DNA of 43,202 bases. Origin: Wenzhouxiangellaceae bacterium. Lineage in GTDB: Bacteria; Pseudomonadota; Gammaproteobacteria; Xanthomonadales; Wenzhouxiangellaceae. A program made the translations under genes and the position numbers. Below the pieces are notes generated by a model. It was not told where the DNA came from, made no database searches, and saw only the letters and a program-made list of their open reading frames with translations. Where the stretch lies: NCBI GenBank assembly GCA_018334995.1, contig JAGXKW010000027.1, positions 1-43,202 of the forward strand, in the 5' to 3' direction. Below, piece after piece: positions 34,446-43,202 of this stretch. Position 1 is the first letter of the stretch, and every line of letters starts with the position of its first letter.

Positions 34446-35945
34446 ATGAGCGCAATCCTGGAATCGGGCAGCATCGTGTATATGTACCGTCCACGGGTCG
34501 CGACGGACTCGCCGGATGAAGTGCAGCGGTTCTACATCCTGTTACGCAACAGCCGGCGGTTTCGCTTGCTGGTGGTCGGGGCCAACCGGCTACCGGCCGG
34601 GGAGAGCCGCGGGAAACCCGGCGGCCGCAACTGGGCGCTGGTGCGGTCCGTGACCGGGGATGCCGGCGAGATTGCCCGGATCCTGCGCGGCGGAGAGTAT
34701 GAAACCGGCACCCAGGGTACGCGTCATCTGCCGCCGGTCGCGCCGCTGGGCGAGGGCCGCTACGCGCTGATGCAGTTCGACGATTCCACGCAGCTGGTGC
34801 ACGCGCTGGACCGCTTCACCGAGGGGGACTTCGTAAGCAGCCTGGGACTGCGGAAAAAAGGCTTCTTCGTCGTCGCGGTGCGTAATCCGGAGGTCGAGGT
34901 CGAGGGCTTTCCGGACGAAGATCCGGGCTATCCGGAGTCGCTGGCGTCGCTTTTTCGCGGCCGGCGCTGGCTGCCGGTCTCGAATCCCGGGTTGCTGAAT
35001 CACGTCGGTGTGCAGATTGCGCTGATGGCCGGCTTCGAGGTCGATACCGGCGCGCTTTCGGAAGTCGATTCGTACCGCCTCGACGAACTGCTGGACCTGG
35101 ACGTGCCGCGTTCGGCGCTGGAAACCGGCGAAGCGCCGGACCGCGATGCATTCGACCGGCGGCACCACGAGCCGATCCACGTCGACTTCTCGGCCGGTAG
35201 CAAAGCCGGCGGCAGGGCGGCGGCGGTCGCATCGGGATCGGCCAGTGCGGTCGGAACCCTGCTGACCGGCGTGTCATTCCCGGCTTCGAAAAAGGACGTG
35301 CTGGACTGCGCCGAAGTCAATCGCAGTCGCCTCGAGGACGCCGGACCGGCCATCGCCCGGCTGGAGCGGTTGCCGAGGGAAACGTTCGAAGACATGCCGG
35401 AACTCCAGCAGGCGCTGTCCGATGCGGCCGACCGGGAACGCTACCAATGCGAAGTCTGCGGCCGGGCGTTCGACCAGCGCTCGGCGTACCGGCGCCATCG
35501 GGAAACCTCACATCCGGCGCGTGCGGTGTCGGCGGCGGATCTCGAACGGAGCGTACGCTACGCAACCTTTCCGGCGGCACCGGAGGATCTGATAAAGCAG
35601 GCCCGGAGCAACGACGCTGGTGACCAGATCATTCGGGTCATCAAGGAACTGCCGGAGCGCGAATTCCACGATGCGGCGGAACTGGCCAAGGCCTTCCAGG
35701 AAGCGATCACCGGCATCGACCGTTCCGCTGAACCGCCGCCGTCGCAGCGGAGCGCGCGCGGCGCCAGCGCCGCCGCGCTGGCGCATGCACTGAAGGGTAT
35801 CGCGCTGCCGGCCAGGCGCGACGCGCTGCTGCAGCGGGCGCGCGACAACAATGCCCCGGACGAACTCGTGTCGCGCATCGAGGCCATGCCCGAGCGCCGC
35901 TATCGGGATTTTGCCGACATCGAGCAGGGCTTTTCCGAGACTTGA
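34446..35945 (+). CDS. Protein with three DUF2795-type repeats and a C2H2 zinc finger
   Basis: This 499-aa cytoplasmic protein has an N-terminal domain (about 1-170: SIVYMYRPRV, RFYILLRNSRRFRLLVVG, GTRHLPPVAPLGEGRYALMQ, FVVAVRNPEVEVEGFPDEDP) belonging to a family of hypothetical proteins I have seen but cannot name. A region of about 100 residues of unknown type follows. Then come three repeats resembling DUF2795: 273-325 (VSFPASKKDVL...LERLPRETFEDMPEL), 366-417 (ATFPAAPEDLIKQAR...KELPEREFHDAAEL) and 448-496 (IALPARRDALLQRAR...EAMPERRYRDFADI). Between repeats 1 and 2 sits a classical C2H2 finger, C335-x2-C338-x12-H351-x4-H356 (CEVCGRAFDQRSAYRRHRET, then SHP). Such fingers are rare in bacteria. 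A nucleic-acid or protein-binding role is inference. No strong Shine-Dalgarno is seen. It is convergent with the lactate permease. Confidence 0.8.
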   Translation: MSAILESGSIVYMYRPRVATDSPDEVQRFYILLRNSRRFRLLVVGANRLPAGESRGKPGGRNWALVRSVTGDAGEIARILRGGEYETGTQGTRHLPPVAPLGEGRYALMQFDDSTQLVHALDRFTEGDFVSSLGLRKKGFFVVAVRNPEVEVEGFPDEDPGYPESLASLFRGRRWLPVSNPGLLNHVGVQIALMAGFEVDTGALSEVDSYRLDELLDLDVPRSALETGEAPDRDAFDRRHHEPIHVDFSAGSKAGGRAAAVASGSASAVGTLLTGVSFPASKKDVLDCAEVNRSRLEDAGPAIARLERLPRETFEDMPELQQALSDAADRERYQCEVCGRAFDQRSAYRRHRETSHPARAVSAADLERSVRYATFPAAPEDLIKQARSNDAGDQIIRVIKELPEREFHDAAELAKAFQEAITGIDRSAEPPPSQRSARGASAAALAHALKGIALPARRDALLQRARDNNAPDELVSRIEAMPERRYRDFADIEQGFSET

Positions 35946-36019
35946 CGAACAGACGTGGCGAACGGCGAAATACGCCTCGGCCTGCTCGCTGAAAGTTACA
36001 GAATCAGCGGCGGGTTACA

Positions 36020-37732
36020 CTAATACAGATTCGGGACGAAGACGAAGCTCAAGAGCGTAACCACGATTCCGACGACGACTCCATACAGCACGAAGGGCCA
36101 GAATGTCTTGCGCAATATCAGCCCTTCCTTCCCGGACAGGCCCACGACCGCGCACGCGGCAACGATGTTGTGGATGCAGACCATGTTGCCGAACCCGCCG
36201 CCGACGGCCTGGGCCGCGACGATGATCTGATGCGGCAGGTCGAGCTCGCTCGCCATCCCCCACTGAAATTCCGAGAACAGCAGGTTCGACACGGTATTGG
36301 ACCCGGTGATGAAACCGCCCAGTCCACCGATGAAACCGGCAAACATCGGCCAGGTCTGGCCGGCGATCGCCGCCATCGCTTCGGCCATCGCCAGCGGCAT
36401 GGACGGGTAATTGTTGGGGTTCAAGGCTTTATCGGCAATCCCCGAGCCCCGGAATATGGAGACCAGGGCGACGGCAAAGAACAGCGCGATCGCCGGATTC
36501 TTCATTCGCCTGATGGCGTCGATCCACGCAGACCTGACCTGGGCCGGGCTCATTCTGTGAATGAAGATCGTCAGCACCGCGACCAGGATGAATGGAATCG
36601 TTCCCGGGAGGTAAAGAATTGCGATACTTCCTTCGACGGACTCATATCCGAGGATATTCCGGAAGTTGATCTGCACGTCGGCCAGCCAGCTCTTGAGACC
36701 AAGCTGGTCGATTCGGGTAAGAACGAGGATCAGGCCGATCAGCATATACGGCGACCAGGCCTTGAACTGGCTCATCCGGGCCTCGAATCTGCTGCCCTCG
36801 GTGACACTCACGGTGCCGGTCCATTCGGGGTCCCAGTCTTTCTGGCTGCCGAACGTAAATACCCGGTCGGGAACGGCAATGCCCCGCTTGGCGCCCCAGA
36901 CGACAATGCCCAGGCCGATGAGCCCCCCGATCAGGGAAGGGAATTCCGGTCCGACGAACCAGGCAAAGAACACGTACGGAACGCTGAACGCAAACGAGGC
37001 GAAGATGCAGAATTTCCAGGCGGCGAAGCCGTCGGACCATGCGCGATTCGGGCCGAAAAAACGGGTGATGAAACCAAGCATGAATATTGGAAGAATGAAC
37101 GCCATCGGCAGATGCATGATCGTCGACCATTGCGCAACGACTTCGCCGAAAGACAGGTAGTCGCTGAAATTGACGCCCGGACCGTCGACGGTCACCGCAT
37201 CGTTGATCAGGTCGCGCAGGAAGGTCAAACCCAGCACGATCGGGGTGCCCACGGCACCGAAGGTGACCGGAACGGTATTGAACGAAAGGCAGATGACCGC
37301 CGCCGCCATCGGCGGAAACCCGAGTGCCAGCAGCAACGGTGCTGCCAGCGCGGCCGGGGTGCCGAAGCCTGCGGCACCCTCGATGAAAGCCGCGAACAGG
37401 AAGCCGATGATGATCGCCTGCACGCGCATGTCCGGCGAGATGTCCTGCATGCCGCTCTGGATGGTTTCCATCGCGCCGGAGTCGCGCAGGGTCATCAGGA
37501 TCAGTATTGCCCCGAAGACGATGATCAGGATGCCGACGGCTGTGATGATTCCCTGTATAGACAGCGCCAGAACATAGCCCACCGGCAGTTGCCAGACCAG
37601 TATTGCCGCTACCGAGGCCGCGGCCCACGCGATCGGCATTGCCTGTGTAGCCGGCCAGCGCAGACCGACCATGAGCACGAGGGCGATCGCGATCGGGATC
37701 ATCGCCAGAACGGCTAAAAATCCTATGGACAT
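36020..37732 (-). CDS. lctP: L-lactate permease family transporter
   Basis: This 570-aa inner-membrane transporter of the lactate permease (LctP/LldP/GlcA) family takes up L- or D-lactate and glycolate with protons. It has twelve or more hydrophobic helices. Family landmarks are [77 protein letters not shown] and, near the end, [20 protein letters not shown] and [18 protein letters not shown]. The length matches the family. CAGGAG six bases upstream sets the ATG at 37732. It is the third gene of the minus-strand cluster after D-lactate dehydrogenase and the DcaP-type porin, 88 bp downstream of the latter, so lactate is the most likely substrate. The stereochemical preference is not readable, but the D-lactate dehydrogenase context favours D-lactate or both. 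Confidence 0.92.
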   Translation of the reverse strand: MSIGFLAVLAMIPIAIALVLMVGLRWPATQAMPIAWAAASVAAILVWQLPVGYVLALSIQGIITAVGILIIVFGAILILMTLRDSGAMETIQSGMQDISPDMRVQAIIIGFLFAAFIEGAAGFGTPAALAAPLLLALGFPPMAAAVICLSFNTVPVTFGAVGTPIVLGLTFLRDLINDAVTVDGPGVNFSDYLSFGEVVAQWSTIMHLPMAFILPIFMLGFITRFFGPNRAWSDGFAAWKFCIFASFAFSVPYVFFAWFVGPEFPSLIGGLIGLGIVVWGAKRGIAVPDRVFTFGSQKDWDPEWTGTVSVTEGSRFEARMSQFKAWSPYMLIGLILVLTRIDQLGLKSWLADVQINFRNILGYESVEGSIAILYLPGTIPFILVAVLTIFIHRMSPAQVRSAWIDAIRRMKNPAIALFFAVALVSIFRGSGIADKALNPNNYPSMPLAMAEAMAAIAGQTWPMFAGFIGGLGGFITGSNTVSNLLFSEFQWGMASELDLPHQIIVAAQAVGGGFGNMVCIHNIVAACAVVGLSGKEGLILRKTFWPFVLYGVVVGIVVTLLSFVFVPNLY

Positions 37733-37820
37733 GTTTTTCTCCTGGGCGGCAGTTTCTGTCTGGTGATACTGCAATAGCGCAATACCATGCGTGCCTGCAC
37801 CTATGCGTTTCAGGCCGTGC

Positions 37821-39266
37821 TCAGAATATGTACTTGGCCATGAAGTGCAGCTGGTTCATTTGTCCGGTTTCGCGTGTTTCGACCTCCCGCTCGGCAATCA
37901 GATACTCGAGCCCGAAACTCATCGGCGGGACGGGACTGTAAAGAAGGTTGATCTGGCCGCTCCAATTGGACCTGTTGACACGCAGACCGTCGAACCGCTC
38001 GGGGTTGTCGACTTCCATATAGGAAAGAATCAGGTTGGAGCGCCATTTCCGATTCCACCAATGGCGGTATGCGGCGAAGCCCCCGGCCGTGCCGATGGTT
38101 TCCAGCGTGCCATCTGGACGGATGGCCGCGTCGTTGGCGAAGTTGAGTCCGACGTATCGGCCGATGCCGTCTCCGTAGTGCAGTATCCATCGCAGATCGT
38201 CGCGCCCCAGCAACAGCTTTCCGGAAAAGCTCACGCCCCATCCCAGGATCGAATCGTCGACGTCGATACTCCGGTCTTCGTACTTGAGCTGGCGCAGGAT
38301 TCCGGCGACCTGGAGGTGCCCCCATTCCGAATCCCAGGTATGACGGACGTTCAGGTCGGGTACGTTGTTGTCGTCCGTCTCGATCCGGCCGCCGTCCAAC
38401 GGGGTAACGGTGGTTTCACTGTTCTCGAGTGCAATCGCGAAATTTCCCGGGCTGTATCGGATCTGTGGCTGGCGGCCAAACGATGTCGAGCCGGAGGCAC
38501 CGAGAAAGGTGACGCTTTCGGCGAGTGCCGGGACATCCATGAAGGTATTCCATGTCTGCCCGATCAGGAATTCGTTATAAGTAAAGAAGGCGTGACGCAG
38601 CCTGGGTGAAAAAGAATTGCTGACACGTTCATTTCCGAAAGGCGTCGTCAGGAAATCGAGCTGGATGAAACTCGTTATCTCATGACCGTCGCCGATGGTA
38701 TGGTCGGTCTGAAAGTGGAAACGGCTTTCGCGCACGTGAGCGTCCAGTTTTACGCCCTCGCCTTGTCCGCCGATCGGAATGGTACCCGGCACCAGGAAAT
38801 CGCGACCCACGCTGTCCCCGGAAAGCTCGCCGTCGTCGAAGTCGGTTGCCATGAAGTCGGTCTTGACGTAGCCGCCGAAAGTGAAATTCGGTTTGTCTTC
38901 CTGTCGTTCGGCAATGGCGATGGCCGGCTCTACGCGCTGCGCCATTTCGTCAAGCTTTCTCCTGGCCTGCTCGGCCTGGGCTCGCGCCGCGGCGACTTCT
39001 TCGGAGGCGGTTTCCAGTTCAACGCTTCGCGCCTGGATGATCCGCTGATTGTGCTCGATAAGCTCTTCGACCAGGGATTCGAGCTCCTCGATGCGTTTGT
39101 GATGATCGCGCGACTCCAGTTCCTCGATCCTTCGCTCGAGTTCTTCCACTTTTTCGTCGTCGGCAAGCGCAGGGGTAAAGAGCGTGCCGCAGAGAACGAT
39201 CAGCAAGACGGATAAGGCGAGCAAAGGCCTGATGTATCCGAAGCTTCTGGCAGTTGGCTTGTTGAT
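37821..39266 (-). CDS. DcaP-type outer-membrane porin with apparent ATC start
   Basis: This 481-aa outer-membrane channel of the DcaP family forms trimeric porins for organic acids. From the proposed start the signal peptide reads [20 protein letters not shown] then [15 protein letters not shown]. An N-terminal coiled coil follows (about 38-115: [21 protein letters not shown]...), then the barrel, opening [20 protein letters not shown] and ending in a C-terminal Phe (FMAKYIF). GGGAG (39273-39277) sits six bases from the codon ATC (39264-39266). No ATG, GTG or TTG occurs in frame between the preceding stop and a TTG at 39222-39224. That TTG would cut off the basic N-region of the signal and has AGG too close. 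Either ATC is used or the base is an error. It lies between D-lactate dehydrogenase and lactate permease, so it is likely the lactate entry route. Confidence 0.85.
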   Translation of the reverse strand: MNKPTARSFGYIRPLLALSVLLIVLCGTLFTPALADDEKVEELERRIEELESRDHHKRIEELESLVEELIEHNQRIIQARSVELETASEEVAAARAQAEQARRKLDEMAQRVEPAIAIAERQEDKPNFTFGGYVKTDFMATDFDDGELSGDSVGRDFLVPGTIPIGGQGEGVKLDAHVRESRFHFQTDHTIGDGHEITSFIQLDFLTTPFGNERVSNSFSPRLRHAFFTYNEFLIGQTWNTFMDVPALAESVTFLGASGSTSFGRQPQIRYSPGNFAIALENSETTVTPLDGGRIETDDNNVPDLNVRHTWDSEWGHLQVAGILRQLKYEDRSIDVDDSILGWGVSFSGKLLLGRDDLRWILHYGDGIGRYVGLNFANDAAIRPDGTLETIGTAGGFAAYRHWWNRKWRSNLILSYMEVDNPERFDGLRVNRSNWSGQINLLYSPVPPMSFGLEYLIAEREVETRETGQMNQLHFMAKYIF

Positions 39267-39272
39267 ATTGTT

Positions 39273-39277
39273 CTCCC
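39273..39277 (-). promoter_or_regulatory. Shine-Dalgarno pointing to an ATC codon
   Basis: GGGAG on the minus strand is six bases from ATC at 39264-39266, the position where the porin signal peptide begins. It is the only well-placed ribosome binding site for the porin. Confidence 0.6.
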
Positions 39278-39393
39278 GTTTGACGGTTATTGGAAAATAC
39301 GCGTGATCCGTCGTGATCAGTGGCGAGCGGTGGCCGATTCAGGCAGAGCCTCGCGCAGGAGCCAGGACCTCATTTTTCGATCAGCCTGTAAAT

Positions 39394-42270
39394 TCATCGG
39401 TGCTCACGCGGTTGGGTGCAGCGATCCAGCAGATAGGCAATCGACCGATAGGGCCTTGCGCCATGATTGCTCAGGCCGATTTCGCAGGTTCTGCTCGAAG
39501 ACACGCCTTCGGCGCAGTCGTCGGGCAATTGACCGACCAGCGTTCGCAAGGCGCTGGCATTCACCTCGGGCAGCGTGAACCCGAGAGATCCTGCCCAGCC
39601 GCAGCATTTGATGCCGGAAGGCTGAACGACCTGTTCCGAACAGGCCGAGGCCAGTTCGTGCAGGCGCTGCTCGGTTCCCGCCTTGAGCGTGCTGCACGTC
39701 GTGTGCATCGCTACCTTTTTTTCGCGTGCGACGACATCGAGTTTCGGCAGAACATGCGTGGCCAGGAAGTCCGGAAGGTCATGAATCTTCAGATTGCAGG
39801 CGTGTTCATGGGTGGCGCGATAGGCGCAGGGACTGGTATCGAAAACGATCGGGTCTTGCCCGCCGCGGCTGGCCGCGCGCAAGCCGTTTTCGAGTTCACT
39901 GAATTTGCGCTCGGCTTCGTTGAACAGGCCTTTGCTGTCGAAAGGCTTGCCGCAGCAAAGGCCACCGATGGAATCCGGAAACACCACCTGGTAGCCCGCT
40001 TTCTCCAGGAGCGAGACGACAGGGGTCGACAGGGAAGCCTTTTCGGGATCGCCGAGAGCCGGTCCCATGGTACGGCTTGCACAACTGGGGAAATAGACGA
40101 CGCGAGGCCGTTCCTGATCCGGGAAGCTGCCGGGTCGGGCCAGACGGGCCGGCGTGGGCATGGCCGGCATCCACAGGGGCACACGGCCGCCGGAAAGTTT
40201 TCGGGCGCCCCGGGAAAGCGCGGACATGGCGCGTGCGCCGAGGATGCGGTGGGCCAGGTTGGCGCCTGCAAGACCCCATCGCGTCATGGACATCACGGTC
40301 GCGAATCGACGGCCGAGAAAAGATGCGATTCCGGGTCCCGTACGTCCCCAGGCCTGGCTCCTCAGACGGGTCATCATTTTGCCGGTATTGATCCCCACCG
40401 GGCAGGCTTGACCGCAAAGACCGTCGCCGGCGCAGCTCGCGATGGCCTGGTGCTCGTAGGATTTCACCATTTCGCGCATGCGGTCCGGGGCCTCACCGGT
40501 TTCCTTCAGGCGGGAGATCTCGCGCAGTCCGACGATGCGCTGGCGCGGCGTGGTGGTGTACTCGCGCGTGGGGCATACCGGTTCGCAGAAGCCGCATTCG
40601 ATGCATTTATCCACGATCGAATCTACAAGCGGCAGCGGCTTGATGTTCTGCATGTGGATGTTCCTGTCCTCATTGAGGATCACCCCCGGATTCAGGATTC
40701 CGGCCGGATCGAACAGGCGTTTCAGGCGCCACATGAGGTCGTACGCCTTTTCGCCCCATTCGAGTTCGACATATGGCGCCATGTTGCGGCCGGTGCCATG
40801 TTCCGCCTTCAGGGATCCCTGGTAGCGTCCCGCAATGAGCGAGGCCAGTTCATCCATGAACATGCCGTATCGGTCCAATGCTTCGGTCGTGCCGAGATCG
40901 GGGGTCAGCACGAAATGGATATTGCCTGCAAGCGCATGCCCGAAGATGATTGCGTCGTCGTAACCGTAGTTGCTGAAAGACTCCCGCAGCTCAAGCACTG
41001 CATCGGCCAGCTTTGCGGTCGGGACGGCCACGTCCTCGATGATCACGTGGGTGCCGGGCGGGCGCATCGCGCCGACGGAGGGGAACGTGCCCTTGCGCAC
41101 TGCCCATAGTGCGGTTCTCCGGCCCGCGTCCTCGGTGAACTCGAGGGGCGTGAGCATTTCGATGTCCCGGAGTTCGCGCGTCACGCGATCGACCTGGCTT
41201 TCCAGGATGCGCGGGTCGGCAGAACCGCACTCGATCAGGAGGGCCGCGGCTTCGCGGGGCAATTGATCCAGTTCTTCCGGCATGCCCGGCTTGCCATGGA
41301 CCGAGCGCAGGGAAGCGCCATCCATGAGCTCCACTGCGGTGACCGGTTGTTCTTCCAGCCTTGCGACGGCCATGCATGCAGTGCGTACATCGGAAAAAAC
41401 GGCCAGCGCCGTTGCCTTGTGCGCCGGATCTTCGACCGTGGTGTAAGAAAAGCTGGAGATAAACCCAAGCGTGCCCTCGGAACCGACCATGAGGTGCGTC
41501 AGTATGTCGACGGGGTCGGTGAAATCGATCAACGCGTTCAGGCTGAAGCCACAGGTGTTCTTGATGGAGAACTTGCGTTCGATCAGTTCGGCCAGCTCGG
41601 TGTCTCGCTTGACCTCGTCCGAGATTGCTTTCAACTCGCCGAGAAATTCCCCGTGGGTCTTGCTGAATTCGGCCCGACTGACGTCATCGGCAGAATCCAG
41701 GGTCGTGCCGTCGGCAAGAATGAGGCGGGCGCCACGCAGGGTCTGGTAACTGTTCTGGGCCGTGCCGCAGCACATGCCGCTGGAGTTGCACGCCACGATT
41801 CCCCCGATCTGCGCGGCGTCCAGCGATGCCGGGTCGGGCCCGATTCTTCGGCCGTAGGGCGCGAGCATCCGGTTGGCATGCGCGCCAATGACGGCCGGGC
41901 CCAGCGTGATCGACTCACCATGTTCACCCACCTGCGCCTGCTTCCAGGCCGGACCGATCTTGACCAGGATGGAATCGGTGACGCCCTGGCCGGACAGGCT
42001 GGTGCCTGCGGCGCGAAATGTCAGCGGCACGCAAAATCGGCGTGCCATGGCCAGGATTCGCGATACCTGGCTTTCGGTTTCGGGATACAGGATGGCTTTG
42101 GGAACCAGCCTGTAAAAGCTGGCGTCAGTACCGTTCGTCAGGCACAGCAACGGGTCCGTAACGATGGCGGCGTCGGGCAATATCGTGCTGATCGCGGAGA
42201 TGAACCCTTGATGGTCCGGACCTTGCCGATCCAGCCCTTCGTCCGAAACCGTTGCAGTCGTGTCCAGCAT
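39394..42270 (-). CDS. FAD- and Fe-S-dependent D-lactate dehydrogenase
   Basis: This 958-aa enzyme oxidises D-lactate to pyruvate and passes electrons to the respiratory chain. It is a single-chain fusion: an FAD-binding (GlcD-like) domain (about 45-260: FRAAGTSLSGQGVTD, GPAVIGAHANRMLAPYGRRI, GGIVACNSSGMCCG), an FAD-linked oxidase C-terminal domain (about 265-545: GHALAGNIHFVLTPD, KAEHGTGRNMAPYVELEWG), two 4Fe-4S clusters (CIECGFCEPVCP and CAGDGLCGQACPVGI, about 570-650) and two CCG-type domains (YFPSCASRTMG...GLCCGKPFDSKG, TTCSTLKAG...KCCGWAG). This is the Dld-II type. AGGAG nine bases upstream fixes the ATG at 42270 rather than 42294. It is the first gene of the dehydrogenase-porin-permease cluster. 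The start codon lies inside a small inverted repeat. D-2-hydroxyglutarate is a less likely substrate. Confidence 0.9.
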   Translation of the reverse strand: MLDTTATVSDEGLDRQGPDHQGFISAISTILPDAAIVTDPLLCLTNGTDASFYRLVPKAILYPETESQVSRILAMARRFCVPLTFRAAGTSLSGQGVTDSILVKIGPAWKQAQVGEHGESITLGPAVIGAHANRMLAPYGRRIGPDPASLDAAQIGGIVACNSSGMCCGTAQNSYQTLRGARLILADGTTLDSADDVSRAEFSKTHGEFLGELKAISDEVKRDTELAELIERKFSIKNTCGFSLNALIDFTDPVDILTHLMVGSEGTLGFISSFSYTTVEDPAHKATALAVFSDVRTACMAVARLEEQPVTAVELMDGASLRSVHGKPGMPEELDQLPREAAALLIECGSADPRILESQVDRVTRELRDIEMLTPLEFTEDAGRRTALWAVRKGTFPSVGAMRPPGTHVIIEDVAVPTAKLADAVLELRESFSNYGYDDAIIFGHALAGNIHFVLTPDLGTTEALDRYGMFMDELASLIAGRYQGSLKAEHGTGRNMAPYVELEWGEKAYDLMWRLKRLFDPAGILNPGVILNEDRNIHMQNIKPLPLVDSIVDKCIECGFCEPVCPTREYTTTPRQRIVGLREISRLKETGEAPDRMREMVKSYEHQAIASCAGDGLCGQACPVGINTGKMMTRLRSQAWGRTGPGIASFLGRRFATVMSMTRWGLAGANLAHRILGARAMSALSRGARKLSGGRVPLWMPAMPTPARLARPGSFPDQERPRVVYFPSCASRTMGPALGDPEKASLSTPVVSLLEKAGYQVVFPDSIGGLCCGKPFDSKGLFNEAERKFSELENGLRAASRGGQDPIVFDTSPCAYRATHEHACNLKIHDLPDFLATHVLPKLDVVAREKKVAMHTTCSTLKAGTEQRLHELASACSEQVVQPSGIKCCGWAGSLGFTLPEVNASALRTLVGQLPDDCAEGVSSSRTCEIGLSNHGARPYRSIAYLLDRCTQPREHR

Positions 42271-42281
42271 ATGCGTATGCT
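42266..42281 (-). promoter_or_regulatory. Inverted repeat over the D-lactate dehydrogenase start
   Basis: AGCATA-CGCA-TATGCT is a perfect 6-bp stem with a 4-nt loop on the minus strand. It covers the end of the Shine-Dalgarno (AGGAG, 42280-42284) and the ATG (42268-42270). In mRNA it could partly hide the start site; as DNA it could be a small operator. It may be chance. Confidence 0.35.
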
Positions 42282-42733
42282 CCTGTGATTGCATTTTTCG
42301 GCATGGCCGGCAACCGGGCTCCCGTCAGTTACTCGACCGATGATGTGCCGTTGGTCGGTTCCCGGGGTATTCGGACAGTTACCGGACGCCCCTGATCCCG
42401 ACCCGAACGTTTTGAGGGTATCGATTCGTGGTGGGTTGTCCGCGGAACGTTTGAAAACGCCGCGAAAGAGAATGAATGGAACTATTAGTCCAGATCATCT
42501 ACATGCCGATTGGAGCCCGTCAAGGCCTTTCGGCATTGCGCGTCCTTCGGCCTGCCAGGCCGGCGCAGTGTCGTCGCGCTGCCGGCAGATGACAGCCCGG
42601 GTTTCCCAGTGGCGCGGTAACCGGTGGCACGGTATCATGATTACTACCGTGTGAATTCCCGTTTGCCTTGACGGGTTCGCCGTGATGAATCTTCCGATCG
42701 TGAAGTCTTGAACTGGATGCTGGCTGGAGCATT
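42271..42733. other. Divergent 463-bp noncoding region
   Basis: This gap separates the start of the D-lactate dehydrogenase cluster (minus) from the start of the LEA-type lipoprotein (plus), so it should hold both promoters. Apart from the inverted repeat at its left edge I could not find a convincing -35/-10 pair or a known operator. A 121-codon plus-strand frame here is Arg/Pro-rich with no family resemblance and is not called. Confidence 0.5.
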
Positions 42734-43202
42734 ATGAAATCAAGCAATGCAAGAATATTCGCTCGACCCCTGATGGCTGCGCTGGCCATGTTCGTTACCG
42801 GCTGTGCGGGTTTGGGCCAGGACCGGGAATTGCCGACCGTCAGCGTACAGTCGTTCCGGGCCGTGCCGGGACAGGCATCCGGCCTGCCGGCGTTCGAGAT
42901 CGGGCTGATCGTGCTGAATCCGAATCCGGAGCCGCTCAGGCTGCAGGGCGTTTCCTACTCGATTCGCCTGGACGGCGAGCCGCTGCTCGACGGCGTGAGT
43001 AACGAGATGCCCGTCATCGAGGGATACGGGCAGGGCACGGTGACGCTGAATGCCGCGGCGAACTTTCTCGGCGGCATTCGCCTGGTCAACAGCCTGCTGC
43101 GCAGCCCACGCCAGACCTTCGAATACGATTTCACCGCCAAGCTCGACCCGGAAGGATTCGCGCGCGATATCCACGTGACGGAGTCCGGGCGCATCGATCT
43201 GA
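42734..43202 (+). CDS. LEA type 2 family lipoprotein, cut by the window edge
   Basis: The frame is open to the last base (156 codons visible), so the gene is partial. The start MKSSNARIFARPLMAALAMF leads to a lipobox VTGC, predicting a lipoprotein with the cysteine near residue 24. The mature part shows the LEA type 2 (WHy/LEA14) pattern: PTVSVQSFRAV...FEIGLIVLNPNPEPLRLQGVSYSIRLDGEPLLDGVS, followed by alternating strands and the IEGYGQGTVTLNAAANFLG stretch. The bacterial members are often linked with desiccation or osmotic stress, but their biochemical role is not established. GGAG five bases upstream supports the ATG. The upstream gap is shared with the lactate cluster. I infer nothing about the missing C-terminal end. 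Confidence 0.75.
   Translation, partial: MKSSNARIFARPLMAALAMFVTGCAGLGQDRELPTVSVQSFRAVPGQASGLPAFEIGLIVLNPNPEPLRLQGVSYSIRLDGEPLLDGVSNEMPVIEGYGQGTVTLNAAANFLGGIRLVNSLLRSPRQTFEYDFTAKLDPEGFARDIHVTESGRIDL

Noticed and set aside
42289-42654. Plus-strand 121-codon frame between the lactate cluster and the lipoprotein
   Set aside because: It is low-complexity Arg/Pro/Ser-rich with no ribosome binding site and overlaps the expected promoter region.
42740-43174. Minus-strand 144-codon frame
   Set aside because: It is antisense to the LEA-type lipoprotein, which has a lipobox, a ribosome binding site and family motifs.

Overview
The window looks like chromosomal DNA from a GC-rich, aerobic, probably salt-adapted gammaproteobacterium. 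This is inference. It rests on Gram-negative envelope genes (two outer-membrane barrels, an RND pump, several lipoproteins), a dimethylglycine/sarcosine-type methyltransferase, a choline/betaine BCCT transporter, and many acidic secreted proteins. Wenzhouxiangella or a related Chromatiales/Lysobacterales lineage is a guess that a 16S or marker-gene search would have to settle. There is no rRNA, tRNA, CRISPR array, transposase or phage gene, so this is mostly ordinary chromosome with a few degraded spots.

Region 1-8.4 kb: DUF2721 membrane protein, secreted thioredoxin-like protein, DUF1499 lipoprotein (minus), a decayed serine hydrolase, an APC amino-acid permease, a 430-bp repeat-filled gap, a betaine-pathway methyltransferase, a Nudix hydrolase, an outer-membrane protein, and a divergent pair of exported proteins that both carry Cys-Gly-Cys motifs. 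Region 8.4-16.5 kb: glutamine-dependent NAD synthetase, a 66-aa stress-like protein, a fatty-acid hydroxylase, and a two-gene RND efflux unit without its own outer-membrane channel.

Region 16.5-29 kb: BCCT transporter, a secreted lipase-like hydrolase, then a minus-strand run, read in transcription order: calcineurin-like phosphoesterase, S9 peptidase with a long C-terminal extension, phytanoyl-CoA-type dioxygenase, histamine-N-methyltransferase-like enzyme, UbiB/AarF kinase-like protein. Region 29-36 kb: DUF4956 membrane protein with a CotH-like exported protein, a Shewanella-like (PPP) phosphatase, a D-aminoacylase-like amidohydrolase, and an unusual protein with three DUF2795-type repeats wrapped around a classical C2H2 zinc finger.

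Region 36-43.2 kb: a lactate cluster on the minus strand, in the order FAD/Fe-S D-lactate dehydrogenase, DcaP-type porin, L-lactate permease family transporter. Together they give outer-membrane entry, inner-membrane uptake and oxidation to pyruvate. The porin has no ATG, GTG or TTG at the position where its Shine-Dalgarno and signal peptide point; the codon there is ATC. A LEA-type lipoprotein runs off the right edge.

The points I think most deserve a second look are: (1) a family of intergenic repeats sharing a GGGYGTCCGGATTC-like core, each apparently preceded by a duplicated word that differs between loci; (2) the C2H2/DUF2795 protein; (3) the HNMT-like methyltransferase beside a PhyH dioxygenase; (4) the apparent ATC start.
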